Shown: positions 1-8,230 of the stretch, piece after piece
How the letters are laid out: each line of letters starts with the position of its first letter
Numbering within the stretch: position 1 is the stretch's first letter
Source: Okeania sp. SIO2C9
GTDB taxonomy: Bacteria; Cyanobacteriota; Cyanobacteriia; Cyanobacteriales; Microcoleaceae
Reading direction: 5' to 3'
Assembly: GCF_010672455.1 (NCBI RefSeq)
Contig: NZ_JAAHGO010000015.1
Coordinates: 1-64,000, forward strand
Length of the DNA stretch: 64,000 nucleotides
Notes under the pieces: generated by a model
Databases searched by the model: none
Told to the model about the DNA's origin: nothing
What the model saw: the letters and a program-made list of their open reading frames with translations, nothing else
Position numbers and translations under genes: made by a program

Positions 1-207
1 CCCAATATTAAACAACTGCCGATAAGTTTTGAGGAGCTGACAAATTATTTATTCCCTGAAGCTGTAGTTGCTTTATTGCTGGGGACTACTTGTGGAAAAT
101 TTGGAGATGGATATTTGAGGTTGTCTGATGTAAATTCTATAGCAAATATTCGGTCATATATTAGTCGGATAAAAAAGCGATCACTAAACTATATAAATTA
201 TATTTGA
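1..207 (+). pseudogene. C-terminal end of a class I/II aminotransferase, cut by window edge
   Basis: Frame 1 is open from the window edge to a TGA at 205-207 and encodes 68 residues. It reads like the last part of a fold-type I PLP aminotransferase: an FPNI-like start, then SFEELTNYL, a GKFGDGYLRLSDVNS stretch (family pattern: G-x-G-E-G-Y-x-R-L-S-x-A-N-S), and a final ISRIKK helix. The loop usually reading VPGSAFGK is GTTCGKFG here, so the copy may be decaying. Two more damaged copies of the same 3' end follow. The catalytic lysine region lies outside the window, so substrate cannot be judged. Confidence 0.55.
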
Positions 208-336
208 ATAGTAAAATTGTCTAGGATGGAGAATTTAATAATTATTTTTTTTGGAGAAGTGAAGTAATTTTTTATAGATGAAATTCTATTGAATATATTG
301 ACTGTGGAAGACCCCCTGGTGCAATTGATATTTTTC

Positions 337-535
337 TCAAATATTAAACAACTGCTGATAAGTTGTGAGAAGCTGGCAAATTATTTATTACTCGAACCTG
401 CAGTTGCTTTGCTGCCGAGAATTATTGTGATGGCAAATTTAGAGACGGATATTTGAGGTTGTCTGATCTAAATTCCATTGAGAAGATGCGCTCAGATATG
501 AGTCTGATAAAAATCGTCATTGAAAAATTTATTTA
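337..535 (+). pseudogene. Second, frameshifted copy of the aminotransferase 3' end
   Basis: Nucleotide similarity to positions 1-207 is obvious (attaaacaactg, caaattatttatta, gatatttgaggttgtctgat). Translation starts as KQLLISCEKLANYLLLEPAVALLP and continues only in another frame as DGYLRLSDLNSIEKMRSD, so at least one frameshift separates the halves. It is a tandem partial duplication and cannot encode a functional enzyme. Confidence 0.6.
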
Positions 536-604
536 AGTAGTTTAAGGTAAATATAAAAGATATTAACTGTGGAAAACCAGCAGGTGCTTTGAAGATTTTT
601 ATCA

Positions 605-745
605 AAGATTAAATAACTGCCAATAAGTTGTGAGAAACTGGCAAATTATTTATTACTAGAAGATCAAGTTGTTTTCCTGCCGAGAATTGATTCTGAAAAA
701 TTTGAAGTAGTAGAATTTTCTGGGAAAGAAGGCAATTTAAAACTT
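605..745 (+). pseudogene. Third, shorter copy of the aminotransferase 3' end
   Basis: Repeats the start of the previous unit (actgccaataagttgtgag, then caaattatttattacta) and gives LPISCEKLANYLLLEDQVVFLPRI in one frame. After that the similarity fades. Copy-to-copy spacing is about 335 and 270 bp. This looks like an old tandem duplication of the gene end. Confidence 0.5.
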
Positions 746-787
746 TATTTATTCAAGGTACTTTAATAATTAATTTTTCAAGGAAAA

Positions 788-3040
788 TTAAATCTGACCA
801 ACCTCCATTGCTTTCTCTTTTGGCTTTCTTTCAAAAATAAATCTTGGTTTTAACAATACTTGTAATAATAACCATAAAGATTTTAACTCACTCGGTGCTT
901 CTCGCCGCTGCCATTGCCCAGGACGACAAAATAATAGTTCTACCAAACGCCGTTTTTGAGATAAGTTGACTTTCTCAAATCTTAATTTTATACATGGAAA
1001 ATTTTCACTTATTTCTATATTCCTTATATTACCTTGTAAATCAATTTTTTCTGGAATAATTTTCAAATTTATTGGCAAATTTTCTGCCAATAAACAATCA
1101 GGAATTTTCTCATTAATTTCTATCTCAGCACCCACCTCTGATATTTGTCTAGTAGTACCCCAAAATTTGTGGTTACCAATTTTGAATTTCACCAACCTTC
1201 GCAGATTAAACCATTCATATATCTCTTGCTTCGGTAAATCTATTAAAGCTAATAATGCTACCCAAGTCATAAATATATTATACACACTCCAAAATAATCC
1301 CAAATTAAAACCTTCTATCTGTTCACTTACTTCCCCACTGTGATAGTTAAACAAATTAAACCATAAACTTATACTATTGAGCAATAAAAATATGACCAAA
1401 GGCCAAGCCAAATTCCCATTAAAATAGTAGTAATAGTTTTTAATTCCTTTTGGTGTAACCTTGAATCCTTTTGAAAATGGATTTAGTAAGGTTTGAATTA
1501 TTGTTATTGCTTTAGGAAAAGCTAAAAGAATATGATTAAAACTTGACAAAAATAATGACTGGGAATGATAATTTAACCAAGAAAATACAGTTAAATTTAC
1601 AAAATAATAAGGTAAAAAGAAATACAAGTACTCAGCAGCAGAAGCTTTAATTGGAATCACATCAAAAAAAACATAAGCTAATGGCATGAACAAAAAACCG
1701 ACATAACTAACGCTAGTAAACCAACTTAAAAAAGTTTCTAAATATGCCAATCTTTGGGTAAAACTTAATCCAGGAATTGTCAAAGGATTAGAACTGATAA
1801 AAAATCCTTGAAAAGTTCCCCTTGCCCATCTTAATCTTTGAGTAGCATAACAAGAAATATTTTCAGCAGCTAAACCAGCACTTAATTTTTCCTCTAAATA
1901 AACCGATCGATAGCCTTTAGATGATAAAAGAACTCCTGTAAAACAATCTTCACAAATTGATTCTGTCACAAATCCTCCTACTGACTCTAAAGCTTTGCGT
2001 CTAACTAAAAAAGAAGTTCCTGCACACAAAACTCCATCTGCACCATCTTTCATTAGTTGAATTTGTCGGTAAAATATTTCTTCTTCTGGAGTTAAGATAT
2101 TTTCTAAACCTAAATTTCTAGAAATGGGGTCAATATTATAAAATGTTTGAGGAGTTTGTACTAAGGCAACTTGTTCATTTTGGAAAAATCCTAAAGTCCG
2201 AGTTAAAAAATTTTTTGTAGGAATAAAGTCAGCATCAAAAACAACAATAAATTCACCATTTGTTTTGGTAATAGCGTGGTTGAGATTTCCTGCCTTGGCA
2301 TGAGCATTATCATATCTAGCTATATATTCACAACCTAATTTTTTTGCTAAATTTTTCACCCCTGATCGATTAGTATCATCTAGTAAATAAATTTTTTTAT
2401 TCTCATACTCTAAAGCTTGGCATCCAATAACAGTACGTTCTAAAATAAACTCTGCTTCATCATAAGTAGGAATCAAAATATCCACAGATGGCTCAAAAGT
2501 TTTGTCGAAAATTGCCTGAGAAAAATAATCTGCTTCTTTTCGACGATTTTTGACTTTGAACATCAACAATAAACCTAGAACACCACTACTTATTGTCAAA
2601 AATTCTAGACCAAATAACCCCAGACTAAATACACCATCTATTGGGTTATTTAGATTTAAAGTTGAGAGCGATCGCCAAGATAAATAACGAATAGTTAAAC
2701 CTAATAAAATCCCTACTACCAAGATGCGCGACCAATTTTTTGGAGTAGGGGAAATTTTCATAATTCCTTGAGCTACGAGAAATAGTAATATTGTGGGCAA
2801 GATTAAATATTCACTCTTTTTTATTGGTGCTTCGACCCACATTGGTGGATTTTCTTGAAAGTAATGAATTTGAGCAAAAAATTTATCTATTTGATCTATT
2901 CCTGTTAACCAACCAACAAAAATAATTGTTAATAGTGTGACTAACCCTATCAGCAATAATATTGCTAAATTGGGTTGAAAAAAATTCAGAGTATTTATAG
3001 GACTTTTGAACTTTTTTTTAGCTATATTCGAGGTGGTCAT
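788..3040 (-). CDS. BcsA-like processive glycosyltransferase (GT2) with C-terminal PilZ domain
   Basis: A 750-residue membrane protein built like bacterial cellulose synthase catalytic subunits. N-terminal transmembrane segments (about 25-45, 78-95, 105-125, 135-160) precede a cytosolic GT2 domain with DDT at 221-223, DAD at 269-271, an acidic pair CED at 363-365 where BcsA has TED, and QRLRW at 401-405, the processive-enzyme signature. More membrane helices follow (about 420-600). A C-terminal PilZ-like beta domain (about 610-700) contains RQISEVGAEIEI, resembling the c-di-GMP-binding (D/N)xSxxG element; its RxxxR part is unclear. It probably polymerises cellulose or another beta-glucan from a UDP-sugar. 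No bcsB, bcsC or bcsZ neighbour is present, common for cyanobacterial cellulose-synthase-like genes. The substrate is inference. Confidence 0.85.
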   Translation of the reverse strand: MTTSNIAKKKFKSPINTLNFFQPNLAILLLIGLVTLLTIIFVGWLTGIDQIDKFFAQIHYFQENPPMWVEAPIKKSEYLILPTILLFLVAQGIMKISPTPKNWSRILVVGILLGLTIRYLSWRSLSTLNLNNPIDGVFSLGLFGLEFLTISSGVLGLLLMFKVKNRRKEADYFSQAIFDKTFEPSVDILIPTYDEAEFILERTVIGCQALEYENKKIYLLDDTNRSGVKNLAKKLGCEYIARYDNAHAKAGNLNHAITKTNGEFIVVFDADFIPTKNFLTRTLGFFQNEQVALVQTPQTFYNIDPISRNLGLENILTPEEEIFYRQIQLMKDGADGVLCAGTSFLVRRKALESVGGFVTESICEDCFTGVLLSSKGYRSVYLEEKLSAGLAAENISCYATQRLRWARGTFQGFFISSNPLTIPGLSFTQRLAYLETFLSWFTSVSYVGFLFMPLAYVFFDVIPIKASAAEYLYFFLPYYFVNLTVFSWLNYHSQSLFLSSFNHILLAFPKAITIIQTLLNPFSKGFKVTPKGIKNYYYYFNGNLAWPLVIFLLLNSISLWFNLFNYHSGEVSEQIEGFNLGLFWSVYNIFMTWVALLALIDLPKQEIYEWFNLRRLVKFKIGNHKFWGTTRQISEVGAEIEINEKIPDCLLAENLPINLKIIPEKIDLQGNIRNIEISENFPCIKLRFEKVNLSQKRRLVELLFCRPGQWQRREAPSELKSLWLLLQVLLKPRFIFERKPKEKAMEVGQI

Positions 3041-3689
3041 AGTTAGTTATATCTACTAATTTGAACTTAATTAACAGAACAAAGATATACTATAACTTTT
3101 AACTTAGTATTATTCTAATTAATGCTGAGATTTTCCTGAGATTTATCGATGCTTTAATTAATTGATTTGTTATACCATTTTATAATACAGCAGTCCCCAT
3201 TACTGTATTTGACATATCAGAAAATGAGTTAGGTAATAGGAGTCAGAAATCAGGAGGGAAAAGATAAAATAAGATTTGGCAATAGTGAAAATGGAGATTT
3301 TTTTTATACCTAATTAAACGAAACGGATTTGATATCAAAAGCTTAAAACGTCATACTTCTATTACTATATGGCTGTGGTTTTTAGCAAGATTTGTAGTTA
3401 TAGTAGTTTTACTTAAAAATGAGACGTTTTTTCCTCTGAAACTCCCTCATAGTAAGAAAGCTGTATCTCAATCTAAAGTTAAATGACTATAATTTAGGCT
3501 TTGTTGCATGAATGTTGCGAGCACAACTTATCCCCACAAGAGAAGTTAGGCGCGAATTTTACTTTGTAGCTTTCTGGCTTACAGTTCTGTATCATACGAT
3601 TAAGTATGGCACATTGTATGAACAACTCCGTCGCCTGATTGTCAAATTTCCGTCGTCGCAACTTACCTCCAAATATTACTTTTAGTCTA
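3041..3689. other. Intergenic, AT-rich, with transposase-like debris at its right end
   Basis: No intact gene. Position 3190-3222 carries the short dispersed motif CCATTACTGTATTTGAC, seen again near 39888. The minus strand at about 3535-3690 translates into short transposase-like scraps next to the tnpB remnant. Confidence 0.4.
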
Positions 3690-4124
3690 AACTGCGAAAA
3701 TTTGACTTTATGTCTGTTTAAGTATTGCAGTCGGGATAGTTTAGATTCTAACTTTCTATAAGACTTAGCACCAACAAAAACCTCAGAGCGTGGATAACGT
3801 GGCTAGAGTTACTCCTAAATCTACTCCAACTACATCTACTGAGAAATCAGTAATTTGAGGTGTAGTTTCTACTTTGAAACTAACAAACCATCTATCGGCT
3901 TTCCTGCTAATAGTTACAGATTTAGGAGATATATTATCTGGTAAAACTTCATAAGTTTTAATGCATCCAATTCGGGGCAGTTTTATATGACCTACCCCCA
4001 TCCCCTCCCAGGAGGGGATGGGGGTGGGTATTGACCCATCTAGAGTGTTTGCGTAGCATGACCTAGGAAAACTATCATCTCTACCTTTCTTCTTAAATTT
4101 AGCTTGGTCAGACACTTTACTCAA
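3690..4124 (-). pseudogene. TnpB (IS200/IS605 OrfB) remnant, disrupted
   Basis: The minus strand gives SDQAKFKKKGRDDSF, then IKLPRIGCIKTYEVLP, SVTISRKADRWFVSF and VVGVDLGVTLATLS, which is the TnpB/Fanzor-type RuvC region with its first catalytic Asp in GVDLGV. After a frame break it continues as VFVGAKSYRKLESKLSRLQ, a normal TnpB continuation. The N-terminal third and the zinc-finger/RuvC C-terminus are missing. A palindromic repeat (3990-4030) interrupts the frame between GRDDSF and IKLPRIG. It is dead as a nuclease gene. Confidence 0.7.
3990..4030. repeat. GC-rich palindromic repeat inside the tnpB remnant
   Basis: A nearly perfect hairpin built of ACCCCCATCCCCTCC and its complement GGAGGGGATGGGGGT around a short centre. 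The same repeat sits in another tnpB remnant at 5700-5745. A neighbouring dispersed motif of the GCGTAGCATGACCTAGGAA type (4049-4072) has relatives near 23405, 31083, 37550 and 62308. Confidence 0.65.
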
Positions 4125-4214
4125 GCAACGTTTCCAAGAGTAAAGATAAATACCTCAAAGCATATTCAGGCGCTGTTGAGCGATACTTCATAATACTAAT
4201 AGTTATTAGGTTTA

Positions 4215-4421
4215 ACCATTGCTACTAACGATCATATAATACCTGTAGCAAAAGGTGGCTCTGATGACCCAGAAAACCTAATGCACCTACACAAAGCGTG
4301 TCACAAACAGCTACACTCCAAAATCCAAGTTGAAAGGCTTGAAGTAAGGCATGTGATGGGTAACTTTCACGCACGATTCGCGCGGGGAGGGGAGAGAGGC
4401 GACGCTCCAACCTTACCCGAT
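4215..4421 (+). pseudogene. 5'-truncated group II intron: HNH tail plus domain V/VI
   Basis: From 4227 the frame reads NDHIIPVAKGGSDDPENL, then MHLHKACHKQ, nearly the same as the HNH C-terminus of the protein encoded at 8288-9970. It runs into a domain V-like hairpin (GTGATGGGTAACTTTCACGC) and ends in CCTTACCCGAT at 4421, the same 3' end as the inner intron at 8231. Only the last 0.2 kb remains, as expected from incomplete reverse transcription of an intron (inference). Confidence 0.75.
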
Positions 4422-4451
4422 CAATTCAGTAGACTCAAGTATTTCTTCAAA

Positions 4452-4760
4452 TTAAATTTGTTGTCTAAAATCTGCTAAAACTTCTATCAACTCAGTCTGG
4501 CACTGCATTGGCAACAAATCAATCAAAGGAAGCTCCTTTCTACCAGCACCTAATTTAATCGGAATTCCTTGTAATATTTCCACAACTTGACCTTCCGAAG
4601 GTACTTCCTCTGTGAGAATAGGATAAAACTTTTCTGCCAAAGTAGTATGCAGCTTCGCATCAGATAAATAGAGATGCCAACCAGCAATATCAATGTAAAC
4701 CTTATCCCCTATTTCTGCTGCTAAACTTTCAATTATTTGTGTTGTACTACCATTACTCAT
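4452..4760 (-). CDS. DUF3181 family protein
   Basis: A 102-residue soluble protein of a small cyanobacterial family of unknown function. Recognisable stretches are ESLAAEIGDKVYIDIAGWHL and YLSDAKLHTTLAEKFYP near the N-terminus, followed by an acidic region and a hydrophobic C-terminal helix ending LIEVLADFRQQI. The ATG at 4760 fits the family length. It is followed on the same strand by the gene at 4810-5067, about 50 bp upstream, so the two may be cotranscribed. No function is claimed. Confidence 0.8.
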   Translation of the reverse strand: MSNGSTTQIIESLAAEIGDKVYIDIAGWHLYLSDAKLHTTLAEKFYPILTEEVPSEGQVVEILQGIPIKLGAGRKELPLIDLLPMQCQTELIEVLADFRQQI

Positions 4761-4809
4761 AACAACAATAAAACCTAATTTTTTTACCTACAGAATTACT
4801 AAAATTCTT

Positions 4810-5067
4810 CTATACAGAATCCTCAGTAGTAGATGAATAATCTGCCAGTGCGAAAATATAAATCCCGTGAACTAACAATAATGATACCCAAACACCTGTT
4901 ACCCAGATAGCCCAAGGCCAAGTTGCCGCTGTAAGATTACGGAAAAACCATATACCAGAATTACTAGCCGCAAAAATAGCTACATGAATAGCAAAATTCA
5001 TTCGGTCGTCTAACTTTCGGAATTCTGGGTCATTACGGTCAGGTTTACGAGGCCAACGAGGAGGCAT
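4810..5067 (-). CDS. Small membrane protein with two predicted helices (2TM type)
   Basis: 85 residues. A charged N-terminus (MPPRWPRKPDRNDPEFRKLD) precedes two hydrophobic segments, about 26-48 and 53-75, linked by a Trp-rich turn (TAATWPWAIW). This matches the conserved cyanobacterial 2TM-domain proteins seen fused or adjacent to other membrane genes. It lies just upstream of the DUF3181 gene on the same strand. Molecular role unknown. Confidence 0.7.
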   Translation of the reverse strand: MPPRWPRKPDRNDPEFRKLDDRMNFAIHVAIFAASNSGIWFFRNLTAATWPWAIWVTGVWVSLLLVHGIYIFALADYSSTTEDSV

Positions 5068-5178
5068 AATACTTTATAAATTTATTTAATTACAGTTCAG
5101 TTTCTTTAATTATTCTAAAGGTAAGCCAGCAATTTGGAGATTATTTGCTAAAAAATAGTAAAACTGCTTGAGATATCT

Positions 5179-5419
5179 AGGGTTTGCTGAAAAAGTCTTA
5201 TGGGTCAGGGTGGGAGGACTGACTCAGGAGTCAGGAGTCAGAATAAATGGGAATTACAGAGGATGTAGTTGGAAGAATTGTCCCTTAATTTTTCTGTCCT
5301 TGTCTGCACAAAATGCTAAGACCCATGAGCTTTCTTTACCGAAAAGCTGGCACCTTTTTTAACCCAATAAGGCTGAAACCTTTATATAGCAATGCTTTTA
5401 TAGTTAATCAGCAAACCCT
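5179..5419 (-). mobile_element. MITE-A copy 1 (241 bp), 4-bp target duplication ATCT
   Basis: Bounded by AGGGTTTGCTGA at the left and TCAGCAAACCCT at the right, an inverted terminal repeat. The flanks are ATCT at 5175-5178 and ATCT at 5420-5423, a 4-bp target-site duplication. Interior landmarks are an AAAAGCTGGCACCTTTT segment and heptamer repeats (GTCAGGA). It encodes no transposase. Confidence 0.85.
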
Positions 5420-5423
5420 ATCT

Positions 5424-5569
5424 AAACAAGGAAACAGGAATGAGTTGTTGAAACTGCATTTTCTGGCCTCCCTGTTGCAGGAAGTGCTGATAACTGATAA
5501 CTGAATCGACCCAACTATTGGCGTAGCCTTTCCGGAGGAAACGGATATCTAATAATTACCCACTTGATG
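5424..5569. other. Short spacer with octamer repeat
   Basis: Contains CTGATAACTGATAACTGA at 5487-5503, also found near 31405. No gene is seen. Confidence 0.4.
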
Positions 5570-5815
5570 CATGACCTTTTACTCACAGCACTTTTGAGGA
5601 AGCGTGAGATACAGTTTTGACATCCTTCCCGGCTGTTAGGCACGGGTATTCCTACCGAGCTTGAGCTTCCTCGGCGAGTTGACCTCTCACAGGCTGTTAC
5701 ACCCACCCCTCTTGCTCCCCTCCCGGGAGGGGATGGGGGTGGGTTACACTTGCCTCCACGTCCGCGCACGAGTCTCGCAATGCCCGACCGCGACAAGAGC
5801 AAGAATTCTTATTAG
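5570..5815 (-). pseudogene. 3' remnant of a TnpB gene and its right end
   Basis: The minus strand at about 5812-5750 reads ILALVAVGHCETRARTWRQ, resembling the ILAVGHTETLNAWGE-type C-terminus of cyanobacterial TnpB. It is then broken by a GC-rich palindromic repeat (5700-5745). Beyond it, GIPVPNSREGCQ and a GGAAGGATGTCAA-like terminus resemble the tail and right end of IS200/IS605-type elements. Only fragments survive. Confidence 0.45.
5700..5745. repeat. GC-rich palindromic repeat, second copy
   Basis: ACCCACCCCTCTTGCTCCCC, then CTCCCGGGAGGGGATGGGG and GTGGGT: the same hairpin class as at 3990-4030, again inserted in a tnpB remnant. Confidence 0.6.
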
Positions 5816-6088
5816 GTGCTGATCTGTGCCTTCTATTTTTAGCTGCTCATTGACCTGAAAGCTTCCCAAGTTCAGCTCTCAACTGAAGGAGTTTCGACAA
5901 ACATCTTCAGTATTTATGAGACAAGGCGGGTACATAACCAATCTCATTATAGCATAGTATAGAAAGTCGCCCGCGCCTCGGCGAGGCGCCTACCCCAATT
6001 TTTCGGTAAGACTATTCTTATATTTCCTGTTCCCTTTTCCCTGTTCCCTAGGGCAATAAAACTTTGTACCTCATCAACTCGAAAACTA

Positions 6089-6163
6089 CTATAATTGATA
6101 GTCCCCAGATTTACCCCCACTCTTACTCAACAGACAAATCAACTCAATAGAAATAGACTTTTC
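6089..6163 (-). CDS. moaC: moaC exon 2 (C-terminal 24 residues)
   Basis: Directly after the group II intron 3' end (...TTTAAC at 6170-6164), the minus strand reads EKSISIELICLLSKSGGKSG, then DYQL and a TAG at 6091-6089. This is the MoaC C-terminus; the KSGGKSGD motif matches the E. coli protein and carries active-site Lys residues. Joined to exon 1 (11170-11601), which ends LYDMAKAL, it gives a 168-residue protein, the normal MoaC length. The sequence just after the splice point is more divergent than usual. Confidence 0.85.
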   Translation of the reverse strand, partial: EKSISIELICLLSKSGGKSGDYQL

Positions 6164-6273
6164 GTTAAACTAAGCCAGGTAAGTTACCCTACCCGACTCG
6201 TCTTCAGAACCGTGCGTGAGACTTTCACCTCACACGGCTCCTCTCTTAAACGTCCCTTGTCATGGGTACATCC

Positions 6274-8208
6274 CTACCTTAATATCAACATATCGTCAAC
6301 CCATAAATAATTGTCAGGCAAGTCCTGTAACTTCGGTTGTATGTATGTCTTTTTATCTAAGGCAGTTTTAGTATCGTGGCAATGTCGGTGCAACAGTTGT
6401 TTATTCTTATATGTGTTGTCACCACCTTTAGACCTTGGTTTTATATGGTCAACTTCCATTAGGTCAGTTGGTCTAAAAGTTAGTCCACAAAATGCGCATT
6501 TATCCTTTTGCCGTTTTAATAACGTTGTGACTTCTTTCCTTACGCCTGGATGTTTACCGATTCTGCTGCTCCAATAAGTCCAGTCACCGTCATAGGGTGA
6601 TTTATTACTTTTCACTTTGATGTGCCGTTGTATAGGAACATCTTGGTGTTGGTTTAGTATATACTCGCCATCGTTTAGAATCCAATTTCTTGTCCCAATC
6701 GAGGGGAAATACTTTTCTTTTACCCAAGTGGCTGATTTGTTTGGATGCCTCCTGCTTGCCCATCTCCATAATCTTTTCCATACAAGACTATCTATTTTGC
6801 TGAATGTCTTATAACTGACTACGGCTGAGTAGTAGTTAGCCCACCCTCTTATTACCGGATTTAATTTAGCTATTAAGGCTTTTGTAGAGGCGTTTTTATG
6901 CTTGTCACATATACCCGCCAATTTCCGATAATGAGTTTTTATACTCTTAGAAGATGGCTTAATTAGCGTTTTGAATCCTTTCTCGGTTGACTTTATCTTC
7001 CATTGCCTGACTGTAAATCCTAAAAAGTCAAATCCAGGTTGATTTCCTTCATATTCTTCTAAGGTATGGGCAATTTTGGTTTTCTCTGGTTTTAGTTCTA
7101 ATCCTACCTGGTTTAACCATCCTTGTATTACGGTTTTAGCTTGTAGCACTACTTCAATATTTTCGTGTAGGATTACGAAGTCATCGGCGTAGCGTATTAG
7201 AGAGAGACTTCTTGCTTTGTTGGTAGGGCTTAGTTGATACCCGTTCCATTTCATATCTATTGTCCTTGCAAAGCTTTTTATATTCTCTTCCATCCCGTGC
7301 AGGGCGATGTTTGCTAGTAGGGGTGATATTACCCCGGACTGTGGTGTACCTTCCACAGATTCTAGGAATTGATTATTGTCCATCACTCCAGACTTTAACC
7401 ATTGCTTGATTAATCGTCTATATGGGGATTTTCCAATCTTTCCTAGAAGTGCATTATGGTTAATTCGGTCAAAACATTTGGATATGTCAGCATCTAGCAC
7501 ATATTTTGGTTTATGTTTAATACTGTCAAAGATGGCTGCAATAGCATCATGTGTTGACCCCCGGAAAAGACCATAGCTATTAGGTTCAAAACGTGCCTCC
7601 CACTCTGGTTCCATACCTAACTTCACCAAGGCTTGTAACGCGCGGTCGTACATTGTAGGAATGCCTAATGGACGTTGTCTTGAGTGCGTCTTACATTCTG
7701 AGGAGACCTCAGAATTACGCACTCGCTTTTCATCTTTACCTGGTTTCGGTATATAGACTCTGCGGGTGGGACTTGCTTTGAGATAACGTGATGCGAGTAG
7801 GTTCACCAAGTTGAATCTTTGTATGGGTGTCAGGTTTTTGATTCCATCTACCCCGGCAGTTTTCTTTCCCTGGTTATCCTGTGTCACACGCCTAACAGCT
7901 AGCAACCTTGCGTAATAACTTTTAAAAAGAAGTTTTTGGTATCTGTGCATCTTGCGGAGTTCGCCACGGCTGGATGCTCTGTAAATCAATTTTTGTAATT
8001 TGAATACAGATTTCTCTACCTTCTTCCAATTTATATCCTTCCATTTTTGGACCGGATTGATTGAAATTTGTGAAGGTATATCCTCTGTATCCCTTGCTAC
8101 ACTTAAAAAGCGAGTGCTAATTGATGAGGTCTCCTCAGAATGTAAGACGCACTCAAGAAATGGCTTAGGATTTCCTAACTTTCTTTTTAGTGTCTGAGCT
8201 TTATTCAT
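6274..8208 (-). CDS. Group II intron-encoded protein A: reverse transcriptase/maturase with HNH
   Basis: 644 residues. Order: N-terminal RT-0 region, RT core with catalytic IRYADDFVIL, maturase X domain (HYRKLAGICDKHKN, VIRGWANYYSAV), and a C-terminal HNH nuclease with CAFCGLTF, EVDHIKPRSKGG and HRHCH. Two in-frame 17-residue inserts come from a 51-bp palindromic repeat: LECVLHSEETSSISTRF near the N-terminus and RVRNSEVSSECKTHSRQ just before RPLGIPT. The conserved GFRPGRSTHDA stretch is GLFRGSTHDA here, with a 3-bp deletion. It may be impaired as a reverse transcriptase; whether it still splices its RNA is unknown. Confidence 0.9.
   Translation of the reverse strand: MNKAQTLKRKLGNPKPFLECVLHSEETSSISTRFLSVARDTEDIPSQISINPVQKWKDINWKKVEKSVFKLQKLIYRASSRGELRKMHRYQKLLFKSYYARLLAVRRVTQDNQGKKTAGVDGIKNLTPIQRFNLVNLLASRYLKASPTRRVYIPKPGKDEKRVRNSEVSSECKTHSRQRPLGIPTMYDRALQALVKLGMEPEWEARFEPNSYGLFRGSTHDAIAAIFDSIKHKPKYVLDADISKCFDRINHNALLGKIGKSPYRRLIKQWLKSGVMDNNQFLESVEGTPQSGVISPLLANIALHGMEENIKSFARTIDMKWNGYQLSPTNKARSLSLIRYADDFVILHENIEVVLQAKTVIQGWLNQVGLELKPEKTKIAHTLEEYEGNQPGFDFLGFTVRQWKIKSTEKGFKTLIKPSSKSIKTHYRKLAGICDKHKNASTKALIAKLNPVIRGWANYYSAVVSYKTFSKIDSLVWKRLWRWASRRHPNKSATWVKEKYFPSIGTRNWILNDGEYILNQHQDVPIQRHIKVKSNKSPYDGDWTYWSSRIGKHPGVRKEVTTLLKRQKDKCAFCGLTFRPTDLMEVDHIKPRSKGGDNTYKNKQLLHRHCHDTKTALDKKTYIQPKLQDLPDNYLWVDDMLILR
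7675..7725. repeat. 51-bp palindromic insert in RT ORF A (site 1)
   Basis: Relative to the uninterrupted homologue at 44483-45328, exactly 51 bp lie between the codons for KDEK and RPLGIPT. The arms are GAGTGCG and CGCACTC around TTCTGAGGAGACCTCAGAA. Frame is kept. The same site is occupied in the homologue at 47517-47567. Confidence 0.9.
8107..8157. repeat. 51-bp palindromic insert in RT ORF A (site 2)
   Basis: A second copy near the N-terminus, in opposite orientation to the site-1 copy. It adds 17 residues between PKPF and LSVAR. Its sequence (GCGAGTGCTAATTGATGAGG onward) is nearly identical to the insert at 47517-47567. Both orientations stay open and in frame. Confidence 0.9.
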
Positions 8209-8230
8209 TACTATTCATTGCCTTACATTA

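Noticed and set aside
5168-5504. Two plus-strand ORFs of 63-64 codons
   Set aside because: They lie within or across MITE-A copy 1 and are not shared as proteins with other copies.
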